The notes under the pieces were generated by a model. The model saw nothing but the letters and a program-made list of their open reading frames with translations, had not been told where the DNA came from and searched no databases. From Acidobacteriota bacterium (lineage in GTDB: Bacteria > Acidobacteriota > Polarisedimenticolia > Gp22-AA2): 5,043 nucleotides of DNA. Below are positions 1 to 4,679 of this stretch, one piece after another; within the stretch, counting starts at the first letter, position 1; each line of letters opens with the position of its first letter. The DNA lies in the NCBI GenBank assembly GCA_027297005.1, contig JAPUIN010000433.1, forward strand, positions 1 to 5,043, in the 5' to 3' direction. Both the position numbers and the translations under genes were made by a program.

Positions 1-10
1 GGAAAGGAAA

Positions 11-25
11 GGAGGGGTTCACCCC
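11..25 (+). promoter_or_regulatory. Ribosome binding site of the cold-shock gene, partly in a hairpin
   Basis: The purine-rich leader contains GGAGGGG at 11-17, nine bases before the GTG start at 27, which fixes that start. The last four G of this site (14-17) can pair with CCCC at 22-25 across a TTCA loop, so part of the site lies in a short GC hairpin that ends one base before the start codon. The strong Shine-Dalgarno match is seen directly; any regulatory effect of the hairpin is inference. The promoter must lie upstream of the window. Confidence 0.8.
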
Positions 26-26
26 A

Positions 27-227
27 GTGGCGAGTGGCAAAGTCAAGTGGTTCAACAACAGCAAGGGTTACGGTTTCATTCAGCAGGAGGACGGGACGGA
101 CATCTTCGTCCATTTTTCCGCCATTCAGGGTGACGGATACAAGACGCTCGAGGAGGGTCAATCGGTCGAGTTTGAGATCACCCAGGGACCGAAGGGCCTG
201 CAGGCGGCAAACGTCTCGAAAGCGTAG
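27..227 (+). CDS. Cold-shock domain protein (CspA family)
   Basis: This is a complete 66-residue single cold-shock domain, the usual length for the CspA family. These are small cytoplasmic beta-barrel proteins that bind single-stranded RNA and DNA and melt mRNA secondary structure. Both nucleic-acid motifs are visible: RNP1 as KGYGFI at residues 13-18 and RNP2 as DIFVHF at 25-30. The conserved start GKVKWFN is at 4-10 and a [11 protein letters not shown]-terminal strand at 54-63. Translation starts at GTG, supported by the strong ribosome binding site nine bases upstream; no in-frame ATG alternative exists. An intrinsic terminator follows 36 bases after the stop, so the gene is probably transcribed alone. 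I do not assign a csp letter because paralogues are common. Whether it is cold-induced or constitutive cannot be told from the sequence. Confidence 0.97.
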   Translation: MASGKVKWFNNSKGYGFIQQEDGTDIFVHFSAIQGDGYKTLEEGQSVEFEITQGPKGLQAANVSKA

Positions 228-263
228 CGCCCTCCACGTTCGGACAAACCAAAGAGATCAGGA

Positions 264-290
264 CCCCGGGCGGAGCGCCCGGGGTTTTTT
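264..290 (+). terminator. Rho-independent terminator of the cold-shock gene
   Basis: A perfect 9-bp GC stem (CCCCGGGCG at 264-272 with CGCCCGGGG at 276-284) closes a GAG triloop and is followed at once by six T (285-290). It sits between the cold-shock stop codon and the next gene, so it should end the cold-shock transcript. The TPR gene, starting 29 bases later, would need its own promoter or read-through; I could not find a convincing promoter in the short gap. Confidence 0.95.
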
Positions 291-319
291 GTGTATCCTT
301 CAGGTTCCATGGTCTGGAA

Positions 320-1558
320 ATGGCTTCGCGCGCCGCGCCGCTGATCCTGATCGCGCACCTGCTATGCGTGATGGCTGCCGGCTGCTCGCCGGCAGACCCC
401 GCGGAACGCCTCGAGCAGGCTCGTCGATTGCGCATCGAGGGGGAACCTGTCCGCGCGGCGATCATCCTTAGTGAGCTTGTCAGAGATCACCCTGAGGATT
501 ATTCCTTTAATTATGAACTGGCCGCTGCCCTTCATGAGGGTGATCACGACATCGACGCCCTCACGCCGATCGCGGCCGCAATCGATGCAAATCCGAATTC
601 CGCGGATGCGCGCCATCTGCGCGCCGCAATTCTCGTCGAACTGGATCGCGACGAGGAAGCGCTCAATCTGCTAAGACGCATCGTCGTCACCGCCCCCCGG
701 CGGCCGGGCGTGCACCGGCTCATGGGGACCATGCATGCACGCGTCGGCCGGATCGAGCGCGCCGTCAACCAGTTCGAGAAGGAACTGTCAATCAACCCCG
801 CTGACGCCGAGACCCTCACCGAGGTCGGGGTCCTCTATCTGCACGCCGGCCGGATCGACGATGCCGCTTCCCGACTCGAGCGCGCGGTGACGGCATCGCC
901 CGATCTTTCTCGAGCTCATCAGTTTCTGGCCGAGGTGCGCTTCAAGCAGGGCCGCAAGCCGGAGGGGCTCGCCGCTCAGCGCCTGGCGGTCGACCTCGCT
1001 CCGGAGGACATCGGTCTTCTCGCCGATCACATCCGCGCGTTGTACAACTATGGGCGGGCGGCCGATTCGCGCCGCCTCCTGGATGAGGCCATGGCGCGCG
1101 GCAAGCCGGAGCCTCTGCTGCTGATGGAAGTCGCCCGGCAGTTGGTTGACCGCATGGACTTCGAGGCGGCGATCGGGCGTCTCGAGCAGATTGTCGCAAC
1201 CACCCCGGGAATGGCGGATCCGTTTTTCGAGATGGGGAAGATTTATCAGATCATGGGCAGGAGCGATGAGGCCCTGAAGATGTTCATAAAAGCGAACAGG
1301 CTCTCCCCTTCCAACCCGTACGCCTGGTATCACCTCGGCGCCCTCGCCGCAGAGGCGGGTCATCTCGATGAGGCGGTCCGTCAATTCCGCAAGTCGCTCG
1401 AGCTCGACAACTACAATCCGAAGGCGCACTACGCCCTCGGACGAGCCCTCATGCGGCTCGGCCGACGTGAAGAAGCGGAGGCGGAGCTGGCCCGGCATGC
1501 CGAGATCCTCCGGATCTTTCGGAAGAGGAAGCAGAGCGGTGTCGCAACCATGGACTGA
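320..1558 (+). CDS. TPR-repeat lipoprotein
   Basis: The 412-residue product begins with a lipoprotein signal peptide: Arg4, a hydrophobic stretch at 7-20 and a relaxed lipobox AAGC with the lipidated cysteine at 22. The rest is almost entirely tetratricopeptide repeats, about eleven 34-residue helical hairpins between residues 29 and 398. The clearest are at 128-160, 162-194, 298-330, 332-364 and 366-398, each with the usual pattern of a small residue near position 8, Gly before the turn, EA/DA pairs and a closing Pro. TPR arrays are protein-binding scaffolds, so this is probably a membrane-anchored partner-binding protein; no enzymatic domain is visible. ATG at 320 is chosen because it gives the complete signal peptide, although no good ribosome binding site precedes it (only GGA close to the start). 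The next gene begins inside its last codons, which implies translational coupling. The basic tail RIFRKRKQ (398-405) follows the last repeat. The partner is unknown. Confidence 0.9.
   Translation: MASRAAPLILIAHLLCVMAAGCSPADPAERLEQARRLRIEGEPVRAAIILSELVRDHPEDYSFNYELAAALHEGDHDIDALTPIAAAIDANPNSADARHLRAAILVELDRDEEALNLLRRIVVTAPRRPGVHRLMGTMHARVGRIERAVNQFEKELSINPADAETLTEVGVLYLHAGRIDDAASRLERAVTASPDLSRAHQFLAEVRFKQGRKPEGLAAQRLAVDLAPEDIGLLADHIRALYNYGRAADSRRLLDEAMARGKPEPLLLMEVARQLVDRMDFEAAIGRLEQIVATTPGMADPFFEMGKIYQIMGRSDEALKMFIKANRLSPSNPYAWYHLGALAAEAGHLDEAVRQFRKSLELDNYNPKAHYALGRALMRLGRREEAEAELARHAEILRIFRKRKQSGVATMD
1521..1531 (+). promoter_or_regulatory. Ribosome binding site that decides the GTG start of the FG-GAP gene
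   Basis: GGAAGAGGAAG lies inside the 3' end of the TPR gene. Its AGAGGA core ends about ten bases before GTG 1539. It supports starting the downstream gene at 1539 rather than at the frame's far-upstream ATG (1368), which would add 57 residues of arginine- and serine-rich out-of-frame TPR sequence, or at ATG 1599, which would remove most of the signal peptide. Confidence 0.6.
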
Positions 1559-3275
1559 GGCGCCCGGAAGGGCGCTCATCGCCGCGCTGGCGCTCGCCAT
1601 GCCACTGCCGATCGCGGCTGCGGCCGCGGCGGAAGACGGCAAGCCGTCCGTACGCTTCACGAACGTGGCCCGGGAGGCCGGATTGCTCCTCGCCAACGTC
1701 AGTGGTGAACTTGACAAGCGATTCATCAACGAGACGGTCGGCAACGGCGTCTGCCTCGGGGACATCGATAATGACGGCTGGCTCGACATCTTTCTGCCCA
1801 ACGGATCGCGCACCGGAGCCTCCGTGAAGTCAACCGAAACCCGATCGGCCCTCTATCGAAACCGCGGGGACGGACGTTTCGAGGAGATCACCGAAGCGGC
1901 CGGCGTCGGCACACCCGGATTCTGGGCGCAGGGATGTGTGTTCGCCGATTACGACGCCGACGGGCGGATCGATCTCCTGGTGACCGGTTTCGGCCGCTAC
2001 TATCTGTTCCGTAACACGGCCAGCGGCCGGTTCGCCGACGTGACGCGCGCTGCGGGTCTGGCCGGGAGCGGCTGGAGCACCGGCGCCGCCTTTGGCGACT
2101 ACGACGGAGACGGGCGGATCGATCTGTTCATCTCGCACTACCTCGACTTCGACGGGTCGAGCCCTCCCCTCCCCCCTCCCGGATCGGCGACCAATTGCTT
2201 CTATCGAGGCATGCCGATGATCTGCGGACCTCGGGGGCTGAAAGCGTCGATCGACCGGCTGTTCCGAAATACGGGGGGAGGCCGATTCACCGACGTCACG
2301 AAGCGGGCCGGCCTGCGGATGGATCCGACCGGGTACGCTCTCGGTGCAGTGTGGAGCGATCTTGATAATGATGGCGATCTGGACCTCTACGTCGCCAATG
2401 ATTCGACCCCGAACTATCTCTATCGCAATGAGGGAAATGGCCGCTTCGCGGAAGTGGGAACCATCGCCGGGGTCGCCTATAACGAGGACGGCCGGACGCA
2501 GTCCGGGATGGGGGTTGACGCCGGCGACTTCGACAATGACGGCCAGTTCGACCTGCTGGTGACCAATTTTTCCCACGACTATTCGACCCTGTACCGCAAC
2601 GAGGGAGGACTCCTCTTCATCGACCTGACGCTCGGGGCGGGCCTCGGTGAACCGACGCTGCGCACCCTCGGCTGGGGAACCGGCTTCTTCGATTACGACA
2701 ACGACGGCCTCCTGGATATCTTCATCGCTAACGGTCACGTCTTTACCGGCATCGACGACGCGGATCTTGGCACGACGTGGAAGCAGATTAATCAGCTGTT
2801 CCGCAACCTCGGGAACGGCAAATTCCAGGAGACCACGGGAGATGCAGGCCCAGCTTTCCGCGAGAAGCACAGCGCACGCGGGACCGCCTTCGGGGATCTG
2901 GACAACGACGGGGACATCGACATGGTCGTCAACAACATGGACGAGCCCCCGAGCCTGTTGCGCAATGATGGTGGCAACTCGAGATCCTGGATCGGGTTCC
3001 GGCTCGTCGGGAGACCACCCAATGTCGGCGCCATCGGCGCCCGGGTGGCGGTCACCAGCGGTTCATCCAGCCAGATCGGCGAGGTGCGGGCGGGCGGTTC
3101 GCACATTTCCAGCAACGATCCGCGACTTCATTTCGGTCTGGGGGACGCGCGCGCGGCCGACCGGGTGACGATCCGGTGGCCCGACGGGACCTCGCAGACC
3201 CTCTCGACCCTCGAGGCGGGCCGCTACCACACCGTGCAACAACCGGAAAAGCCTCGAGTCGAGGCAGGTCCCTAG
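1539..3275 (+). CDS. Secreted FG-GAP/VCBS-repeat protein with ASPIC/UnbV domain (CRTAC1-like)
   Basis: Read from GTG 1539 the product has 578 residues. It has a Sec-type signal peptide (Arg11, hydrophobic 12-28, alanine-rich cleavage region near 31). Seven FG-GAP/VCBS repeats follow, each with a calcium loop of DxDxDG type, beginning at Asp75, 137, 187, 274, 330, 385 and 453. Such repeats form integrin-alpha-like beta-propellers. Residues about 484-568 match the ASPIC/UnbV domain, including the NVGAIGARV, GSHISSNDPRLHFGLG and WPDG segments. The 87-residue gap between the third and fourth loops holds the family-typical C..YRG.P..CGP.GL segment (Cys220, Cys229), and Cys72 and Cys133 make four cysteines in the mature chain. 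The family includes bacterial homologues of animal CRTAC1; the bacterial role is not established, with adhesion or extracellular binding usually proposed. The start overlaps the TPR gene by 20 bases, so the two are probably translated as a coupled operon. No plus-strand terminator is visible after the stop. Confidence 0.92.
   Translation: MSQPWTEAPGRALIAALALAMPLPIAAAAAAEDGKPSVRFTNVAREAGLLLANVSGELDKRFINETVGNGVCLGDIDNDGWLDIFLPNGSRTGASVKSTETRSALYRNRGDGRFEEITEAAGVGTPGFWAQGCVFADYDADGRIDLLVTGFGRYYLFRNTASGRFADVTRAAGLAGSGWSTGAAFGDYDGDGRIDLFISHYLDFDGSSPPLPPPGSATNCFYRGMPMICGPRGLKASIDRLFRNTGGGRFTDVTKRAGLRMDPTGYALGAVWSDLDNDGDLDLYVANDSTPNYLYRNEGNGRFAEVGTIAGVAYNEDGRTQSGMGVDAGDFDNDGQFDLLVTNFSHDYSTLYRNEGGLLFIDLTLGAGLGEPTLRTLGWGTGFFDYDNDGLLDIFIANGHVFTGIDDADLGTTWKQINQLFRNLGNGKFQETTGDAGPAFREKHSARGTAFGDLDNDGDIDMVVNNMDEPPSLLRNDGGNSRSWIGFRLVGRPPNVGAIGARVAVTSGSSSQIGEVRAGGSHISSNDPRLHFGLGDARAADRVTIRWPDGTSQTLSTLEAGRYHTVQQPEKPRVEAGP
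2162..2180 (-). other. Putative G-quadruplex motif in the template strand
   Basis: The minus strand reads GGGAGGGGGGAGGGGAGGG: four G-runs of 3, 6, 4 and 3 separated by single A loops. It lies within the FG-GAP gene and encodes the proline-rich SSPPLPPPGS linker on the plus strand. Single-base loops are the arrangement known to give the most stable quadruplexes. Whether it forms in the cell, or is just a by-product of proline codons, is not decided by the sequence. Confidence 0.6.
3247..3265 (-). terminator. Probable terminator of the minus-strand secreted-protein gene
   Basis: On the minus strand the hairpin GCCTCG-ACT-CGAGGC (3265 to 3251) is followed by TTTT (3250-3247). It begins six bases after that gene's stop codon (3274-3272), the right order for an intrinsic terminator, although the T-run is short. 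It lies inside the last codons of the convergent FG-GAP gene. On the plus strand the same hairpin has no T-run and should not terminate that gene. Confidence 0.6.
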
Positions 3276-3853
3276 GGGGCGGGGCGCCTGCGTACTGTTT
3301 CGGGTGGCGGATCCTCCGACGGGGCCGGGCGAACCGGCGGCGCGGTGCTCGTCGTCCGCAGGCTGGGTGGCAGGCTCTTCCCGAAGCCGCTGGTGTTCTT
3401 CAGATCGGGGTGCAGGTTGAAGTAGTGGTCGACGACCCACTGCGGAACATACGCCTGATCCTCATTGCCCTTCACGTGCGGGATCTTGGTCTCGAACTTG
3501 CCGTCCCCATCGGCATCCATCAGGCTGTATTCGAACGGCGGTTTCCCGTCCGTGTCGATCTCCACGCCGAAGATGCGCCCCTCGATCTCGTAGGTTCGGA
3601 AGAAGGTGCCATCCCACTTCCGATACCCCTTGAGAATCGTCTCCTTGCCGGCGATGTCGCGGCTGCGATCCGAGACTCGAATCATCTCCTTCGCCGCCGT
3701 CACGATATTAGGGAATTTCCACCCGTTCGGATTGATCAGGATTTCGGCACTGAGCTTCCCCGGCAGGGCCAGCGTCAGGCAGACTGAGGCGACGACGGCC
3801 AGGGGCCTGGTCTCCCTCACCCACGCATGGCCAGTCGTTTCTTTCTTCCTCAT
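3272..3853 (-). CDS. Small exported protein of unknown function with an EF-hand-like loop
   Basis: I do not recognise this 193-residue protein as a named family. It has a signal peptide: basic start MRKK, a second basic stretch to Arg16, hydrophobic 18-30 and a likely cleavage after the LSA motif at residue 36. The mature part (37-160) is mixed and soluble-looking, with PNGWKFP at 42-48, aromatic-rich strands near 78-98 and a YVPQWVVDHYF segment at 135-145. Residues 113-121 read DADGDGKFE, a calcium-loop pattern with Asp113, 115 and 117, Gly118 and Glu121. The last 33 residues are rich in Pro, Ser, Thr and Arg and probably disordered. It is most likely periplasmic or secreted. No Shine-Dalgarno sequence precedes ATG 3853, but a TATAAT box lies ten bases upstream, so the mRNA may be leaderless. 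An alternative start is GTG at residue 12. Its stop overlaps that of the convergent FG-GAP gene. The signal peptide, rather than any homology, supports this strand over the antisense frames. Confidence 0.75.
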   Translation of the reverse strand: MRKKETTGHAWVRETRPLAVVASVCLTLALPGKLSAEILINPNGWKFPNIVTAAKEMIRVSDRSRDIAGKETILKGYRKWDGTFFRTYEIEGRIFGVEIDTDGKPPFEYSLMDADGDGKFETKIPHVKGNEDQAYVPQWVVDHYFNLHPDLKNTSGFGKSLPPSLRTTSTAPPVRPAPSEDPPPETVRRRPAP

Positions 3854-3924
3854 GATGGCGTCTATTATAAACGAGGCGCTTCCGCGATTCGATCAACCGC
3901 GCGGTCCGGCGGGGGGGGGACCGG
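3854..3924 (-). other. Short intergenic spacer with inverted repeats and a G9 tract
   Basis: This 71-base gap separates two same-strand genes. It holds the -10 box, a 10-base palindrome ACCGCGCGGT (3896-3905), and a 6-bp inverted repeat CGGTCC/GGACCG (3902-3907 and 3918-3923) flanking a run of nine G (3911-3919). On the minus strand this could fold just after the LOG-family stop codon, but no T-run follows, so it is not a canonical terminator. The G9 run is a likely place for a sequencing length error but lies outside coding sequence. Confidence 0.5.
3864..3869 (-). promoter_or_regulatory. -10 promoter element of the minus-strand secreted-protein gene
   Basis: The minus strand carries a perfect TATAAT, in an otherwise GC-rich region, ten bases before the start codon at 3853. 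The usual distance to the transcription start would put it near 3856-3857, two to four bases before the ATG. The best -35 candidate, TTGATC on the minus strand (3891-3896), is 21 bases away, too far to be ideal, so the -35 contact is weak or provided otherwise. The element would let the gene be transcribed separately from the LOG-family gene upstream. Confidence 0.55.
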
Positions 3925-4554
3925 TCAATCCTCGGATTGCCCGTCCGGCGAGCTGTTGGCGAGGATGGTCTTGTAGTATGGGACCAGTTTTTCCTCGTAC
4001 ACTTCGATCAACCGGTCGAGCAGTCGATCCGGCTCCTGGTCGTAGATTATCTGCGCCCCCGTATTCTTATGGATGAGGCCGACGATGACCTCCATTTTGT
4101 CGGAGATCCCCCCTGTTCCCCGCAGCACGCCAATCACCTTCCCTTCGTCATAGGCGATGGCGAACTCTCCGAGCGTCCCGGAGCGACCCCCCATGAACAC
4201 GACGAGATCACAGGTCCGGATATTCTCGATCTCGCGCCCCATCAGGCCGCTTCCGGTGTAGACGAGGACATCGTACCCGGCATACGGCGCCTTGTATTTG
4301 AGGGCGTGCTCTTCGAAGTTCAGCGCCGGGGAGATGCCAATCACGATGCCGTTTTCGGACTTGGCTCCCTTGACTGCCTCGTGAGGGAGTCCGGGGCAGG
4401 CACCCGTCACCAGGATGCATCCCCTCCGGGCAATCGATCGACCCATCGCGTACGCCTTCTGGAAGATCGCGGCGCCGGGATTCCCCCCGGCCGAGCCCAT
4501 GATCCCGACGGCGATTCGCGGACGGGCTCGATCCGCCTCACCTGTTTTCTGCAT
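3925..4554 (-). CDS. LOG/SLOG-family Rossmann-fold protein (TIGR00725-like)
   Basis: This 209-residue cytoplasmic protein has the Rossmann-like fold of the LOG (lysine decarboxylase-like) group in the SLOG superfamily. Visible landmarks are IAVGIMGSAGG at 14-24, TGACPGLPHEA at 50-60, and the signature MGGRSGTLGE at 121-130 with Arg107 upstream in GLMGRE. These correspond to the PGGxGTxxE motif and the catalytic Arg and Glu of cytokinin riboside monophosphate phosphoribohydrolases. The usual leading Pro is replaced by Met121, as in divergent members often annotated as TIGR00725 family. It probably binds a nucleotide or nucleotide-derived ligand and may cleave an N-glycosidic bond, but the substrate is not predictable. 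No membrane segment is present. ATG 4554 is supported by a strong GGAGGAGG ribosome binding site. It is divergent from the redoxin-like gene and 71 bases upstream of the secreted-protein gene. The acidic, polar C-terminus (201-209) looks disordered. Confidence 0.88.
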   Translation of the reverse strand: MQKTGEADRARPRIAVGIMGSAGGNPGAAIFQKAYAMGRSIARRGCILVTGACPGLPHEAVKGAKSENGIVIGISPALNFEEHALKYKAPYAGYDVLVYTGSGLMGREIENIRTCDLVVFMGGRSGTLGEFAIAYDEGKVIGVLRGTGGISDKMEVIVGLIHKNTGAQIIYDQEPDRLLDRLIEVYEEKLVPYYKTILANSSPDGQSED

Positions 4555-4558
4555 TGAG

Positions 4559-4566
4559 CCTCCTCC
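4559..4566 (-). promoter_or_regulatory. Ribosome binding site of the LOG-family gene
   Basis: The minus strand reads GGAGGAGG followed by CTCA and the ATG at 4554. The first GGAGG has a seven-base spacer, close to ideal, which fixes this start. No clear promoter for the gene is seen further upstream; the best -10 candidate, GATGAT, matches only four of six bases and lacks a -35. Confidence 0.8.
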
Positions 4567-4603
4567 ACAGCGGGCGTGGAGTCTATCATCGCATCGGGCC
4601 CCC

Positions 4604-4618
4604 TCGATCTCCGATCGA
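4604..4618. promoter_or_regulatory. Inverted repeat next to the -35 box, possible operator
   Basis: TCGATC (4604-4609) and GATCGA (4613-4618) form a perfect 6-bp inverted repeat around TCC. It ends one base before the -35 hexamer of the rightward promoter and lies between the two divergent genes. The position suits a regulator binding site, but no family can be assigned and GATC-rich repeats also arise by chance. Confidence 0.35.
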
Positions 4619-4619
4619 T

Positions 4620-4648
4620 TTGACCGTCGGCACCACAGCCCCTATACT
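4620..4648 (+). promoter_or_regulatory. Sigma70-type promoter of the redoxin-like lipoprotein gene
   Basis: TTGACC (4620-4625) and TATACT (4643-4648) each match the consensus at five of six positions and are separated by exactly 17 bases. Transcription should start near 4655, giving a 5' leader of about 25 bases before ATG 4680. It reads away from the LOG-family gene. This is the best promoter in the window. Confidence 0.75.
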
Positions 4649-4679
4649 GCGTCTCCCATTGAACATTCCACTCCGGGTC

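Noticed and set aside
286..319. Possible -10 element TATCCT between the cold-shock terminator and the TPR gene
   Set aside because: It matches only four of six bases and has no -35; the preceding sequence is the terminator stem and T-run.
1368..1538. Upstream extension of the FG-GAP frame to ATG 1368
   Set aside because: The added 57 residues are Arg/Ser-rich and overlap the TPR gene out of frame; GTG 1539 has a ribosome binding site and begins a normal signal peptide.
788..1813. 341-codon open frame on the minus strand opposite the TPR gene and the start of the FG-GAP gene
   Set aside because: It spans two well-supported genes on the other strand, has no recognisable domain, and long antisense frames are expected in GC-rich coding DNA.
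1830..2870. 346-codon open frame on the minus strand opposite the FG-GAP gene
   Set aside because: Its Val/Ile/Glu-rich repetitive translation mirrors the repeated GAY calcium-loop codons of the real gene; it is a shadow.
3176..3787. 203-codon plus-strand frame after the FG-GAP gene
   Set aside because: It overlaps the FG-GAP end in another frame and lies antisense to a frame with a proper signal peptide and promoter-like -10 box; its translation shows no domain or export signal.
3902..3923. Hairpin CGGTCC/GGACCG after the LOG-family stop as a terminator
   Set aside because: The stem is short, the loop is a C-tract on the transcribed strand, and no T-run follows, so it does not meet intrinsic-terminator criteria.
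3937..4557. 206-codon plus-strand frame opposite the LOG-family gene
   Set aside because: The minus strand encodes a clear LOG-family protein with conserved motifs and a strong ribosome binding site.
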